A stretch of DNA of 64,000 bases, from positions 62,001-126,000 of the forward strand of contig NZ_JPRN01000010.1 in NCBI RefSeq assembly GCF_000737715.1, written 5' to 3'. Positions 1 to 9,546 of the stretch are shown one piece after another (position 1 is the first letter of the stretch; each line of letters opens with the position of its first letter). The translations under genes and the position numbers were made by a program. Under the pieces are notes generated by a model, which saw only the letters and a program-made list of their open reading frames with translations, was not told the DNA's origin and did not search any database. This DNA is from Chryseobacterium sp. JM1 (GTDB lineage: Bacteria > Bacteroidota > Bacteroidia > Flavobacteriales > Weeksellaceae).

Positions 1-65
1 TAAATTCCTATGACAGCCAGCATTACAATAGTCAGTCTGAATGCTGCAACAATATGATTCTTCAT
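1..65 (-). CDS. kdpC: KdpC N-terminus (partial, cut by window start)
   Basis: The first 21 codons of a minus-strand gene starting at 65 read MKNHIVAAFRLTIVMLAVIG, a short polar start followed by a hydrophobic segment. This is how KdpC, the single-pass accessory subunit of the Kdp potassium P-type ATPase, begins. It lies 10 bases downstream of kdpB in the usual kdpFABC order. The rest of the gene is outside the window, so its integrity cannot be judged. Confidence 0.85.
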   Translation of the reverse strand, partial: MKNHIVAAFRLTIVMLAVIGI

Positions 66-75
66 TTTTTAAATT

Positions 76-2115
76 TTAATAGAATAAACTGATCACTAAA
101 TCGATGATTTTAATCCCGATAAATGGAACAATAACACCACCCAAACCGTAAATTAAAAGGTTTCTTCTCAGGAGCGCACTGGCACCAATCGGTTTGTAGG
201 CAACTCCTTTTAATGCTAACGGAATAAGGAAAGGAATGATCACGGCATTGAAAATAACGGCTGATAATATCGCTGTTTCCGGACTGTGAAGATTCATAAT
301 ATTCAACTTCTGAAGCGAAGGAATGAAAGTGATAAACAGTGCCGGAATAATGGCAAAATATTTAGCAACGTCATTCGCAATACTAAAAGTCGTCAGTGTT
401 CCACGGGTCATCAGCAACTGTTTTCCTATCTCCACGATCTCGATCAGCTTTGTCGGGTCATTGTCAAGGTCCACCATATTACCGGCTTCTTTTGCAGCCT
501 GTGTTCCGCTGTTCATTGCTACTCCTACATCGGCCTGAGCCAGTGCCGGCGCATCATTCGTCCCGTCTCCCATCATCGCGACCAGCTTTCCTTCCTGCTG
601 TTCTTTTTTGATGTAGTTCATTTTGTCTTCGGGCTTGGCTTCAGCAATAAAATCATCTACGCCTGCTTTTTCAGCGATGAATTTTGCAGTCAGAGGATTA
701 TCTCCGGTTACCATCACCGTTTTTACCCCCATTTTTCTCAGTCTCTGGAAACGTTCCTGAATTCCTGTTTTAATGATATCCTGAAGTTCGATTACTCCCC
801 AGACTTTTTCATTAACGCTTACCACAAGAGGCGTTCCTCCGTTTTCGGAAATTTTGGTAACGGCATCCTGGGTTTCTTTCGGGAAGATATTCCCGGCTTT
901 TTCAGTCAGTTTTTTTATCGTGTCATAAGCTCCTTTTCTGATCCTTGTGTCTTCAAAATCAATTCCTGAGGTTCTTGTTTCCGCTGAGAAATCAATATAG
1001 ACCGGGTTGTGAACAAGAAGGTCTTCAGATTTCAGCTGGCTTAGTTCTATAATGGATTTTCCTTCCGGCGTTTCATCCGCTACTGAACTTAGCGCAGAAG
1101 CTTTAATGAAATCCGGCAGTCTGATACCGTCTGCAGGGTGAAATTCCGTCGCTTTACGGTTTCCGATGGTAATGGTTCCTGTTTTATCAAGAAGCAGTAC
1201 ATCGATATCTCCGGCAGTTTCCACTGCTTTACCACTCTTGGTGATTACGTTAGCTCTCAAAGCTCTGTCCATTCCGGCAATCCCGATTGCAGAAAGCAGA
1301 CCTCCAATGGTTGTGGGAATCAAACAAACGAAAAGTGATATAAATGCCGCAATGGTAATGGGAGTCTGCGCGTAGTCTGCAAAAGGTTTTAAAGTGAGTG
1401 TTACAATAATAAATGTCAGGGTAAATCCTGCCAAAAGTATAGTTAATGCGATTTCATTAGGTGTTTTCTGTCTTGATGCTCCTTCTACAAGGGCAATCAT
1501 TTTATCTAAAAAAGACTCTCCCGGTTTGGTGGTCACTTTTACTTTTATTCTGTCTGAAAGAACCTTTGTACCTCCGGTTACAGAACTTTTGTCCCCTCCG
1601 GATTCACGGATAACAGGTGCACTTTCTCCGGTGATGGCAGATTCATCAATGGTAGCAAGTCCTTCGATGATTTCTCCGTCCATCGGGATCTGATCTCCGG
1701 TTTCGCAAAGAAAGATATCGCCAAGCTTCATTTCGGCAGACATTCTCAGAACGGTTTCTACCTGAAATCCCGGTTTGTTCTCCAAAACTACTTTAGCAGG
1801 AGTTTCTTCACGTGTTTTTCTAAGGGTATCCGCCTGAGCTTTTCCTCTGGCTTCTGCAATAGCTTCTGCAAAATTGGCGAAGAGAACAGTGAAAAATAAA
1901 ATAATGAATACCGTAAAGTTATAAGCAAAGCTTCCCTGTGATTTATCCCCTGTAAGACTGAAAAGACTTACGATGAACATCACAACAGTTCCGACCTCTA
2001 CCAGGAACATCACGGGATTTTTAAACATGATTTTCGGATTCAGTTTGACGAAGGACTGTTTGATCGCTTCGTTCACCAAATCTTTTTGAAACAATGTCTG
2101 TGATTGATTTTTCAT
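76..2115 (-). CDS. kdpB: Potassium-transporting P-type ATPase subunit B
   Basis: KdpB is the catalytic P-type ATPase subunit of the high-affinity KdpFABC potassium pump in the inner membrane. Visible motifs are the actuator TGES, the phosphorylation motif DKTGT with Asp324 (counted from the upstream ORF start), and the hinge [10 protein letters not shown]. Several membrane spans lie on both sides of the actuator. I place the start at 2115 ([10 protein letters not shown]), giving 679 residues, close to the 682 of E. coli KdpB and matching its N-terminus; the open frame continues 14 codons further upstream. It precedes kdpC by 10 bases. Unusually, about 320 bases carrying a dispersed repeat separate it from kdpA. 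Confidence 0.96.
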   Translation of the reverse strand: MKNQSQTLFQKDLVNEAIKQSFVKLNPKIMFKNPVMFLVEVGTVVMFIVSLFSLTGDKSQGSFAYNFTVFIILFFTVLFANFAEAIAEARGKAQADTLRKTREETPAKVVLENKPGFQVETVLRMSAEMKLGDIFLCETGDQIPMDGEIIEGLATIDESAITGESAPVIRESGGDKSSVTGGTKVLSDRIKVKVTTKPGESFLDKMIALVEGASRQKTPNEIALTILLAGFTLTFIIVTLTLKPFADYAQTPITIAAFISLFVCLIPTTIGGLLSAIGIAGMDRALRANVITKSGKAVETAGDIDVLLLDKTGTITIGNRKATEFHPADGIRLPDFIKASALSSVADETPEGKSIIELSQLKSEDLLVHNPVYIDFSAETRTSGIDFEDTRIRKGAYDTIKKLTEKAGNIFPKETQDAVTKISENGGTPLVVSVNEKVWGVIELQDIIKTGIQERFQRLRKMGVKTVMVTGDNPLTAKFIAEKAGVDDFIAEAKPEDKMNYIKKEQQEGKLVAMMGDGTNDAPALAQADVGVAMNSGTQAAKEAGNMVDLDNDPTKLIEIVEIGKQLLMTRGTLTTFSIANDVAKYFAIIPALFITFIPSLQKLNIMNLHSPETAILSAVIFNAVIIPFLIPLALKGVAYKPIGASALLRRNLLIYGLGGVIVPFIGIKIIDLVISLFY

Positions 2116-2295
2116 TTTTTTGAAAGAGTTATATAATTGTAAATCAACGGTAACCATTAAGACAGATTAAAACAAAAAGGATTGAAAATGGATAATATAT
2201 TCAGGTGAATGTTTCGATGAGTTTAGACTGGTTCCCTGATATTTCAATCTTCCTAATGGTTGACTATTGATTTTAATTTTAATTATTGATACTTA

Positions 2296-2418
2296 AACCA
2301 TTAAGAGCAATTTAGAAGTGAAGAAGAATTAAGATAATATTCAAAAGAATATTTTTAAGCTTGATACATACAGGCGTACAACTTAATATTCTTAACCTCT
2401 TTTGTCTTCTTAATGGTT
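2296..2418. repeat. Intergenic repeat with 11-bp inverted ends (family B, copy 1)
   Basis: The gap between kdpA and kdpB (2116-2435) holds an element bounded by a perfect 11-bp inverted repeat: AACCATTAAGA at 2296-2306 and TCTTAATGGTT at 2408-2418. The interior is rich in short TTAAGA/TCTTAA words and contains GGCGTACAAC. A related element with nearly the same ends and a central CGTAC lies at 55019-55145. It resembles a short non-coding dispersed repeat. No ORF is apparent inside. Confidence 0.6.
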
Positions 2419-2435
2419 CAAAAATTAATTTTCAT

Positions 2436-4130
2436 TTATTTAGAGAAATACTGGATCTGTTCTGCAATAGGTCCTAATGTAAGGGCCGGGAAAAAAGACA
2501 GGGCTGCAATAAGAAGGATCACCGCCAGCGTCATAAAGCCGAAAGTGGCCGTATCCGTTTTCAGAGTTCCTGAACTTTCCGGGATGAATTTTTTCTGTGC
2601 TAATAATCCTGCAATCGCTATCGGTCCGATGATCGGAATAAATCTGGATAACAGCAGTACGATTCCTGTAGAGATATTCCACCATGGTGTATTGTCTCCA
2701 AGACCTTCAAATCCGGAACCGTTGTTCGCAGAAGAAGAAGTAAACTCGTACAGCATTTCACTGAACCCGTGGAACCCTGGATTATTCAATGTTTTGGCAC
2801 CAAATTCAGGCAGATAAGCCGTTAATGCAGTTCCTACAAGGATTAAGAATGGATGGAACAAAGCTACAATCATGGCGATCTTCATCTCTTTGGCTTCAAT
2901 CTTTTTACCCATGAATTCCGGCGTCCTTCCTACCATCAAACCACTGATGAATACAGCGAGGATGATGAAGATGAAATAATTCAGAATTCCGACCCCACAG
3001 CCTCCGTAGAAACAGTTGATCATCATGGCCAGCAGTTCATTCATGCCTGAAAGAGGCATTGTGCTGTCGTGCATGGCATTAACAGAACCTGTCGAGATCA
3101 CTGTCGTTGCAATGCTCCAATATCCTGAAGATGCACTTCCGAAACGGATTTCCTTACCTTCCATAGCCCCGAGGCTGTTGTCAGTGCCCATTTCTGTAAT
3201 CAGAGGATTACCGCTTGTTTCATTGACGATATTCGGAACAGCAAGCGCCAGAAAACCGACCGTCATTACCGTAAAGATCACCCATGACAGTTTTCTTTTT
3301 TTCAGATAGAATCCTAACGCAAAAACCAATGCAAAGGGAATGATCATCTGAGTGACCATTTCGGTCATATTTGTTACATAGTTTGGATTTTCAAGCGGGT
3401 GCGCTGAGTTGGCTCCGAAGAACCCTCCTCCATTCGTTCCCAAATGCTTGATCGCTACAAAAGCAGCTGCAGGACCTCTGGAAACATCCACTTTTTGTCC
3501 TTCCAGCGTTGTTATATGATCTTTCCCTTCGAAAGTCATAGGACTTCCATTAGCAGAAAGGATTAGCGCAACAAGGATACTGATTGGAACGAGTATTCTG
3601 ACCACAGATTTAGTAAAGAAATCATAGAAATTCCCTAATTCTGTAGTTGTTTTATCTTTAAAAGCTTTGAAAAGAACAGCCATAGCCGCCATTCCGGTAG
3701 CTGCGGTTACAAACTGCAGGAACATCAGATAAAGCTGACTTAAATAACTTACTCCTGTTTCTCCCGAATAATGCTGAAGATTACAGTTCACCAAAAAGGA
3801 AATAGCTGTATTAAAAGCCAGATCAGGGGACATATTCGGGTTTCCGTCAGGATTCAGAGGAAGCCACGCCTGGGTCAGCAGGATCAGGAATCCAATAATA
3901 AACCAGACCAGATTGATCGTCAGCATGGCATACATATTCTGTTTCCAGGTCATCTGACGGGACGGGTTGATTCCCGATATTTTATAAATTACTTTTTCAA
4001 CAGGTTCAAAAACAGGATCTAAAAAGGTCTTTTTGTACCCATACACATTAGCAATGTATTTTCCAAGAAATATCCCAATGACTAATGTGATCACAAACAT
4101 GGCAATAACGCCTAAAATTTCTGTATTCAT
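2436..4130 (-). CDS. kdpA: Potassium-transporting ATPase subunit A
   Basis: KdpA is the potassium-binding channel-like subunit of the Kdp ATPase, related to the SKT family with four pseudo-repeats. The 564-residue product matches the family length of about 560. It starts with a hydrophobic segment and carries the glycine-rich filter loops typical of KdpA, such as GTNGGGFFGANSAHP and SSSANNGSGFEG. The stop of the tiny kdpF lies 6 bases upstream. Between it and kdpB lies a repeat element, so co-transcription depends on readthrough of that spacer. Confidence 0.96.
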   Translation of the reverse strand: MNTEILGVIAMFVITLVIGIFLGKYIANVYGYKKTFLDPVFEPVEKVIYKISGINPSRQMTWKQNMYAMLTINLVWFIIGFLILLTQAWLPLNPDGNPNMSPDLAFNTAISFLVNCNLQHYSGETGVSYLSQLYLMFLQFVTAATGMAAMAVLFKAFKDKTTTELGNFYDFFTKSVVRILVPISILVALILSANGSPMTFEGKDHITTLEGQKVDVSRGPAAAFVAIKHLGTNGGGFFGANSAHPLENPNYVTNMTEMVTQMIIPFALVFALGFYLKKRKLSWVIFTVMTVGFLALAVPNIVNETSGNPLITEMGTDNSLGAMEGKEIRFGSASSGYWSIATTVISTGSVNAMHDSTMPLSGMNELLAMMINCFYGGCGVGILNYFIFIILAVFISGLMVGRTPEFMGKKIEAKEMKIAMIVALFHPFLILVGTALTAYLPEFGAKTLNNPGFHGFSEMLYEFTSSSANNGSGFEGLGDNTPWWNISTGIVLLLSRFIPIIGPIAIAGLLAQKKFIPESSGTLKTDTATFGFMTLAVILLIAALSFFPALTLGPIAEQIQYFSK

Positions 4131-4136
4131 GACCGG

Positions 4137-4214
4137 TTAAAATTTTTCAGGTTTCAGCAAAACGTAGCAGATGTACACAAAGGCCAGAATTGAAAGGAAA
4201 AATAAACTCCACAT
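4137..4214 (-). CDS. kdpF: KdpF-like 25-residue membrane peptide
   Basis: A 25-codon ORF directly upstream of kdpA encodes MWSLFFLSILAFVYICYVLL followed by KPEKF. One hydrophobic span and a short basic tail are the hallmark of KdpF, the small peptide that stabilises the KdpABC complex. E. coli KdpF has 29 residues. The 6-base spacing to kdpA supports translation from the same message. The assignment is by size, topology and position, since such short peptides carry little sequence signal. Confidence 0.75.
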   Translation of the reverse strand: MWSLFFLSILAFVYICYVLLKPEKF

Positions 4215-4218
4215 AGTT

Positions 4219-4302
4219 TTATATTTTATCAAAAAATTCAACGGATTTATAGAGAAGCCAGAACATCACTGCAAAAAGCAGGATCAAACTTATCAGCATC
4301 AT
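4219..4302 (-). CDS. 27-residue membrane peptide upstream of kdpF
   Basis: A second microORF, 4 bases upstream of kdpF, encodes 27 residues starting MMLISLILLFAVMFWLLYKS and ending in a charged tail (EFFDKI). It looks like a single-span membrane peptide. Its ATG overlaps the TGA of the next microORF upstream (ATGA arrangement), which argues for coupled translation and against a chance ORF. It could be a second KdpF-like subunit or a leader peptide. I do not recognise a named family. Confidence 0.5.
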   Translation of the reverse strand: MMLISLILLFAVMFWLLYKSVEFFDKI

Positions 4303-4406
4303 ATCGTTATTATTAAGGTTAATAGAGTCATCAGTACGTACGATACCATCAGCAGACTGAAGCCTGCGTGCTCACGTTTTTTGAACGTTTTTCTTGAAAT
4401 TGTCAT
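4299..4406 (-). CDS. 35-residue membrane peptide, first ORF of the kdp cluster
   Basis: A 35-codon ORF with a very basic N-terminus (ISRKTFKKREHAG) followed by one hydrophobic span (FSLLMVSYVLMTLLTLIITI). It overlaps the next microORF by ATGA. It is the first frame after the kdp promoter region and would be transcribed with kdpF, kdpA and probably kdpB. The positive-inside topology suggests an inner-membrane peptide with a cytoplasmic N-terminus. Function is unknown; a Kdp accessory or regulatory peptide is an inference from position only. Confidence 0.45.
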   Translation of the reverse strand: MTISRKTFKKREHAGFSLLMVSYVLMTLLTLIITI

Positions 4407-4434
4407 TTTTAAAATATTTTATTCTTGTCCTATA

Positions 4435-4450
4435 GGCCAAAAGAAGGCCC
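4435..4450 (-). promoter_or_regulatory. Possible sigma-54 promoter for the kdp cluster
   Basis: On the minus strand GGGCCTTCTTTTGGCC places GG and GC exactly 10 bases apart, the spacing of -24/-12 sigma-54 elements, 28 bases before the first microORF. The sigma-54 activator gene immediately upstream makes this sensible. The match to the full consensus is only partial, and the same bases form a GGCC inverted repeat, so an operator is an alternative. Confidence 0.3.
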
Positions 4451-4556
4451 AATTTGGCAATAAAACACATAAACAACTAAAAATCAGCTAATTAAATTAA
4501 ATAACTCAACCGTACCAAAATACGAAAGCCTATCATTTTGATAGGCTCGTTTATTG

Positions 4557-4803
4557 AAATGATAAGGATTAGAAGTTAGAAATTAGAGGCTAGATGTTAG
4601 AGGGGAAACTGCCAATGGTGAATTTTGCTTCGCAAGGGAATGGTGAGTTGGTAGATTCAAGAAGCAAGATTTTAGATGCCAGACATTACTGCTGGTGGCT
4701 TCGGGAGCCTCAGCCACCAGATATTTGTCGTTTATTCATCGGCACTCACACCCTGAAACTCTAAAACACTCAAACTCTATGACGCTCAAAACTCGTAACT
4801 CGT
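4557..4803. repeat. Modular degenerate intergenic repeat (family A)
   Basis: This gap contains recognisable modules that recur elsewhere in the window. They are an AATGGTGAATTTTGCTTCGCAA module near 4613-4650, a GATTCAAGAAGCAAGATTTTAG module near 4654-4680, a CTGGTGGCT...AGCCACCAG hairpin at 4692-4720, and an ACTCTAAAACACTCAAACTC module near 4757-4800. No ORF or known element is visible. The stretch from 4407 to 4556 holds the kdp promoter region and otherwise AT-rich sequence. Confidence 0.6.
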
Positions 4804-6129
4804 CTACCTCCATCCATACTCCTCCAGCTTACGATACAGCGTCGCAATACCGATTTCCAGCAGTCTGGCGGCTTCGGCTTTATTTCCTTTTGTGTATTGA
4901 AGGACTTTTTGGATGTGAATTTTCTCAAGGGATCTCATGCTTAATGAGTCACTTTCAGGAACGATTTTATCTGAATAATGGGGTAAACTTTCCGCATCGA
5001 GGATGTTGTCTTCCATCAGAATAAGGCTTCTTTCTACAGCGTTTCTAAGCTCGCGGATATTTCCTTTCCAGTCGTTTTTTTCAAGGGTTTTATAGTAATC
5101 AGGGTTCACCTGAAGGTTTGAAAGGTGAAGTTTACGGGAAAAAATATCGATGAAATTTTTGGCCAGTAGTTTCAGATCTTCTTTTCTTTCACGTAATGGC
5201 GGAAGATGGATCTCGAAAACATTCAGTCGGAAGTAGAGATCTTCGCGGAAATGGCCTTGTCTGATTTCGTCTTCCAGATCGCGGTTAGTCGCAGCAATCA
5301 GTCTGAAATCTGATCGGGACACTTTAGTTTCACCCATTTTGATGAATTCTCCGGTCTCGAGAACACGCAACAGTTTGGCCTGAAGTTCTATCGGCATCTC
5401 TCCTATTTCGTCTAAAAATAAGGTTCCTCCGTTGGCTTCTTCTATCAGACCTTTTTTATCTTTTACAGCACCGGTAAATGCCCCTTGTTTGTGTCCGAAA
5501 AGTTCACTTTCCAGTATTTCTTTGCTGAAAGCTGAACAGTTGATGGCTACAAAATTATTTTTCTTTCTGTCACTTCCGTCATGAATGGCATTGGCAAAAA
5601 CCTCTTTTCCGGTTCCTGTTTCTCCGGTCAGAAGAACAGCAGCATCCGTTAAAGCTACTTTTTCAGCCAGTTTTTTAGACTGAAGGATCAGAGGAGAAGT
5701 TCCTATGATCTGTCCGAATCCTTTTGATATGGTGGTTTTCTGACCAATTTTAGAGCGATTGTCTTTTACTTTTTCCAAAGCTTTATACACCAGCGGAATA
5801 ATTTTCTCGTTATCATCACCTTTTACCAGATAGTCATACGCCCCGTTTTTCATGGCCTGAACAGCATCGGTAATGTTTCCGAAGGCTGTCATCAGAATAA
5901 TTTCGAGGTGTGGATATTTGGTTTTGATGGACCGTACCAGTTCTACCCCGAAAGCATCAGGAAGACGGACATCACATAAAACGACATCAAATTCATGCTG
6001 CTCGAGCATGGTCATCGCAGAACGTGCTGTAGAAGCTTCTTTGACGTTAAAATTTTCTTGGGAAAGAATCATCCCCAGTAATTTCAGGAGCTTGATCTCA
6101 TCATCGATGATCAGAATGTTTCCGGACAT
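4804..6129 (-). CDS. Sigma-54-dependent response regulator (NtrC family)
   Basis: A three-domain activator of sigma-54 RNA polymerase. The N-terminal receiver starts at [11 protein letters not shown] and has the acidic pair and the phospho-acceptor in [13 protein letters not shown]. The AAA+ domain has Walker A GETGTGKE, the sigma-54 contact loop GAFTGA and Walker [12 protein letters not shown]. The C-terminus is a Fis-type helix-turn-helix ([20 protein letters not shown]). I place the start at 6129; the open frame extends 17 codons further, but the receiver begins there. It lies directly upstream of the kdp cluster on the same strand, so control of potassium uptake is a reasonable inference. 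No histidine kinase is seen here. Confidence 0.9.
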   Translation of the reverse strand: MSGNILIIDDEIKLLKLLGMILSQENFNVKEASTARSAMTMLEQHEFDVVLCDVRLPDAFGVELVRSIKTKYPHLEIILMTAFGNITDAVQAMKNGAYDYLVKGDDNEKIIPLVYKALEKVKDNRSKIGQKTTISKGFGQIIGTSPLILQSKKLAEKVALTDAAVLLTGETGTGKEVFANAIHDGSDRKKNNFVAINCSAFSKEILESELFGHKQGAFTGAVKDKKGLIEEANGGTLFLDEIGEMPIELQAKLLRVLETGEFIKMGETKVSRSDFRLIAATNRDLEDEIRQGHFREDLYFRLNVFEIHLPPLRERKEDLKLLAKNFIDIFSRKLHLSNLQVNPDYYKTLEKNDWKGNIRELRNAVERSLILMEDNILDAESLPHYSDKIVPESDSLSMRSLEKIHIQKVLQYTKGNKAEAARLLEIGIATLYRKLEEYGWR

Positions 6130-6212
6130 AGTGGTTGTTTTTGGAAAACCTGATGCAAACTTATTGAATTTTTTGAGCAAATGAACAGTAGTGGAGTGAA
6201 ATTTAACGTGAA

Positions 6213-6255
6213 ACTATCAATGGTGAATTTTGCTTCGCAAGTGAATGGTCAATTG
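6213..6255. repeat. Family A repeat fragment
   Basis: The TCAATGGTGAATTTTGCTTC module followed by GCAAGTGAATGG occurs alone here, between the start of the regulator gene and the M16 peptidase promoter. It is nearly identical to the same module at 4613, 13978 and, inverted, 35715. Confidence 0.5.
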
Positions 6256-6375
6256 TTGGGGTTGAAAAATTCACTGAATGATGGTGACAAGAAAAAAGAT
6301 TTCCTTTTCATCTTTACAAATCGAAGTTATAGATGCAATAGTCACAAAAACACACTGAAATTTTCTTTGATTGCT

Positions 6376-6383
6376 TACATTTG
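6376..6383 (+). promoter_or_regulatory. Flavobacterial -7 box for the M16 peptidase
   Basis: TACATTTG fits the Bacteroidota -7 consensus TAnnTTTG and lies 39 bases before the start codon. No clear -33 TTG is visible. Confidence 0.5.
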
Positions 6384-6422
6384 TAGTGCATTCGGATCTA
6401 AAAGAATGAAATGAGTTAGCTT

Positions 6423-9290
6423 ATGATTGACAAAAGATACAAAGAAACGGTTCATACAGATAAAAACAACTACGAATATATTACAATAACGCATGACGAA
6501 AATAAGGTAAGAATCTATACGCTTAAGAATGGCTTAAAGGTTTTTCTTGCCCAGAATTTCGATGCCCCGAGGATACAAACTTATATTCCCGTGAGAACGG
6601 GAAGTAATAATGATCCGGCTGACAATACAGGTTTGGCGCATTATCTTGAACACATGATGTTTAAAGGAACTTCTAAGATCGGGACGCAAAACTGGGAGAA
6701 GGAAAAGGAACTTCTTGACCAAATCTCAGCGTTGTATGAAGAGCACAAAGCGGAACAGGATCCTGAAAAGAAAAAGGAGATCTATAAAAAAATAGATGAA
6801 GTATCCCAAGATGCCAGCCAGTACGCCATCGCGAATGAATATGATAAAGCAATTTCTTCACTGGGCGCGAGCGGAACGAATGCTCATACGTGGTTTGATG
6901 AAACGGTTTACAAAAATAATGTTCCGAATAATGAGCTTGAAAAATGGCTTAAAATAGAGAAAGAAAGATTTTCAGAAGTTGTTCTCCGACTTTTCCATAC
7001 GGAGCTGGAATCGGTATATGAGGAATTCAACAGAGCTCAGGATAATGATTCAAGAGTGGTGAATTATGAACTGATGGATGCCCTGTTTCCTACCCATCCA
7101 AACGGTCAGCAAACGACTATCGGAAGACCGGAACATCTGAAAAACCCTTCTATGAAGGCGATTCATAAATATTTTGACGAATATTACGTGCCGAATAATT
7201 ATGCTATGGTTTTAGTAGGAGATCTGGATTTTGAGGAAACGATTCAACTTGTTAATCAATATTTTGGAACAATTCCTTACCGGGAACTTCCGAAAAAAAC
7301 GCCTGTAGTTGAACAACCATTAACGGAAATTGTAAAGAGAACGGTAAAAAGTCCGACAACTCCAAGGGTTCAGCTGGCCTGGAGAACAGAAAGCTACGGA
7401 ACCAGAGAAGCAATGCTGGCAGATATTGTGGCCAATATTCTAAGCAACAGAGGAGAAGCGGGATTGCTTGATCTTAACATCAATCAGACACAAAGAATGC
7501 TTTGGGCACAGGCTTTTTCTGTTGGCCTGAAGCAGTACGGATATTTTTCTATGGTAGCGGTTCCTAAAGAAACGCAGTCGATGGATGAAGCTAAAGATAT
7601 GGTTCTGGAGCAGATCGAACTGATTAAAAAAGGAGATTTTCCGGACTGGATTCTTCCGGCCATCATCAATGATTTTAAGCTTCAGCGTTTGAAAGGCCTT
7701 GAAACAGCTGATGGACTGGCTACAAATCTTTATGACACCTACATCAAAGGAAGATCATGGGAGCAGGAACTGAATGAACTGGACGAGTATCAGGATTTCA
7801 CCAAAGAAGATGTGGTAGATTTCGCCAATGCTTTTTTCAAGGATAATTATGTTATTGTTTATAAAGAAAAAGGCGTTAATGATCAGTTGGTAAGAGTTGA
7901 AAACCCCGGCATTACACCTATTAAAATAAACCGTGAAGCGCAGTCAGATTTTTTAAAGGAAATCGTTGCAGAAAAAACGGAAGACATACAGCCGGAATTC
8001 ATTGATTATGAGAAGGAAATCCTTACAGATACCATCAAGGATAAAAAGCTAAGCTTTGTTCTTAACAAATACAATGATATTGCCCAGGCTCACTTTATTT
8101 TCCCTTTCGGAAGTGATCATGACAGAGATCTTGGGATTTCTACACAACTGTTACAATATCTTGGGACTGAAGATCTTTCGCCCGAAGATTTAAAGAAGGA
8201 ATTCTTTAAAATCGGTGTGAGCAATGATTTTAAAACAACCAACGATCAGCTTCTGATCTCACTGAGCGGACTGGAGGAAAATATTGAAAAAGGGATCGCC
8301 CTTCTTCAGCACTGGATGTATGATGTAAAACCTGATCAGGAGATCTACAGACAGTTTGTAGAAACCGTTCTGGAAAACCGTGAGGCTACCAAAAAAGATA
8401 AAAACCGCATCATGACTGCCCTGACCAATTATACCAAACTGGGCAGCTTCTCAAGATATACAGATATTATTTCGAAAGAGGAACTTGAAAGCAGCAATGC
8501 GGAAGTATTTACAGACCGAATGAAAAAGCTGTTCAAATATCCTTATCAGGTATTTTATTATGGGAAAAAGCTTGAAAATTTCAAACAGTATATCGGACAA
8601 TATATAGAAAACGAAAGTTTCCAGATCCCTGAACCTAAACAATATCCTGAACCTGAAACCAACGGAAATGTCTATTTCACAGATTATGACATGGTACAGA
8701 TGGAAATGAGCAAAGTGGGAAGAGGACATGAGGTGAATACTTCAAACTTTGGAAAGATCAATGTTTTCAATGAATATTTCGGAAGAGGACTCTCCTCTAT
8801 CGTTTTCCAGGAAATCCGTGAAAGTAAGAGTTTAGCCTATTCAGCTTATGTTTCTTATGCTGCCAATTCTGAACTGGGACATCCTGATTATATCACAACT
8901 TATATCGGAACCCAGCCAGACAAGCTTCAGACCGCAGTAAGCACGATGGGTGAACTGATGAATGAACTTCCGGAAGTTCCAACCCAGTTTGAAAACGCCA
9001 GAAATGCAGCGCTGAAACAAATCGCTTCCACAAGAATTACCAGAAACAATATATTTTTCAACACATTACGACTGAAAAAACTTGGGATCTACCACGATTT
9101 CAGAAAGGACATCTACGGACAGATCAAAACCTTGAATTTTGAAGACGTAAAAACGTTCTATCAGACAGAAATCAAACCGGTTCATTTCAACACCGCCATT
9201 ATCGGCAAGAAGGAAAACCTTGATATGGACGCCGTCAACGAGATGGGAACCTTTCAAGAACTAACGCTGAAGGATATCTTCGGACATTAA
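6423..9290 (+). CDS. M16 family (insulinase/pitrilysin) metallopeptidase
   Basis: A 955-residue zinc peptidase of the M16 family with the inverted zinc motif HYLEH (His73, Glu76, His77) in its first domain. The downstream ELESVYEEFNRAQ supplies the third-ligand glutamate region. The size fits the single-chain, four-domain pitrilysin/insulysin layout, and the C-terminal half (from about residue 530) lacks the motif as expected. No signal peptide is seen, so it is probably cytoplasmic. It has its own -7 box and is followed by a hairpin terminator, so it looks monocistronic. Peptide degradation is the family role; the substrate is unknown. Confidence 0.9.
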   Translation: MIDKRYKETVHTDKNNYEYITITHDENKVRIYTLKNGLKVFLAQNFDAPRIQTYIPVRTGSNNDPADNTGLAHYLEHMMFKGTSKIGTQNWEKEKELLDQISALYEEHKAEQDPEKKKEIYKKIDEVSQDASQYAIANEYDKAISSLGASGTNAHTWFDETVYKNNVPNNELEKWLKIEKERFSEVVLRLFHTELESVYEEFNRAQDNDSRVVNYELMDALFPTHPNGQQTTIGRPEHLKNPSMKAIHKYFDEYYVPNNYAMVLVGDLDFEETIQLVNQYFGTIPYRELPKKTPVVEQPLTEIVKRTVKSPTTPRVQLAWRTESYGTREAMLADIVANILSNRGEAGLLDLNINQTQRMLWAQAFSVGLKQYGYFSMVAVPKETQSMDEAKDMVLEQIELIKKGDFPDWILPAIINDFKLQRLKGLETADGLATNLYDTYIKGRSWEQELNELDEYQDFTKEDVVDFANAFFKDNYVIVYKEKGVNDQLVRVENPGITPIKINREAQSDFLKEIVAEKTEDIQPEFIDYEKEILTDTIKDKKLSFVLNKYNDIAQAHFIFPFGSDHDRDLGISTQLLQYLGTEDLSPEDLKKEFFKIGVSNDFKTTNDQLLISLSGLEENIEKGIALLQHWMYDVKPDQEIYRQFVETVLENREATKKDKNRIMTALTNYTKLGSFSRYTDIISKEELESSNAEVFTDRMKKLFKYPYQVFYYGKKLENFKQYIGQYIENESFQIPEPKQYPEPETNGNVYFTDYDMVQMEMSKVGRGHEVNTSNFGKINVFNEYFGRGLSSIVFQEIRESKSLAYSAYVSYAANSELGHPDYITTYIGTQPDKLQTAVSTMGELMNELPEVPTQFENARNAALKQIASTRITRNNIFFNTLRLKKLGIYHDFRKDIYGQIKTLNFEDVKTFYQTEIKPVHFNTAIIGKKENLDMDAVNEMGTFQELTLKDIFGH

Positions 9291-9298
9291 ATATAGAG

Positions 9299-9326
9299 AC
9301 CGCTTCATAATATGGGGCGGTTTTTT
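9299..9326 (+). terminator. Terminator after the M16 peptidase
   Basis: The arms ACCGC and GCGGT flank a 13-base loop and are followed by a T run, 9 bases past the stop codon. Confidence 0.7.
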
Positions 9327-9334
9327 ATTTTTAG

Positions 9335-9540
9335 AGACAAGAATCAAGAGCTAGGAACCAAGATTTTAGATGTGAGATTTAAGGCTAAGGTTGAGGATGA
9401 GGATGAAAAGCGTCAATTGTGAATTTTGCGAAGCAAGTGAATGGTAGATTCAAGAAACAAGAGCCAAGATTTCAGACAATCATTTTAAACCAGCAACTGA
9501 TAACCAGTCTAAAACCCTAAAACGCTCCGACTCTCCAACT
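9335..9540. repeat. Modular degenerate intergenic repeat (family A)
   Basis: It contains CAAGAATCAAGAGC, a purine-rich GGCTAAGGTTGAGGATGAG run, GTCAATTGTGAATTTTGCG with AAGCAAGTGAATGG, CAAGAAACAAGAGCCAAGAT, ACCAGCAACTGATAACCAG and CTAAAACCCTAAAACGCTC. These are the same word types as the other family A loci, here between convergent genes. Confidence 0.6.
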
Positions 9541-9546
9541 CAAAAC

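Noticed and set aside
286-969. 227-codon plus-strand frame inside kdpB
   Set aside because: It is antisense to the fully conserved KdpB coding sequence, has an atypical Cys/His/Phe-rich composition and no recognisable domain.
4171-4491. 106-codon plus-strand frame upstream of kdp
   Set aside because: It runs opposite the three kdp microORFs and their promoter; the minus-strand frames have better membrane-peptide and overlap evidence.
6181-6414. 77-codon plus-strand frame before the M16 gene
   Set aside because: It includes a family A repeat module and the M16 -7 box, so it is a chance frame in non-coding sequence.
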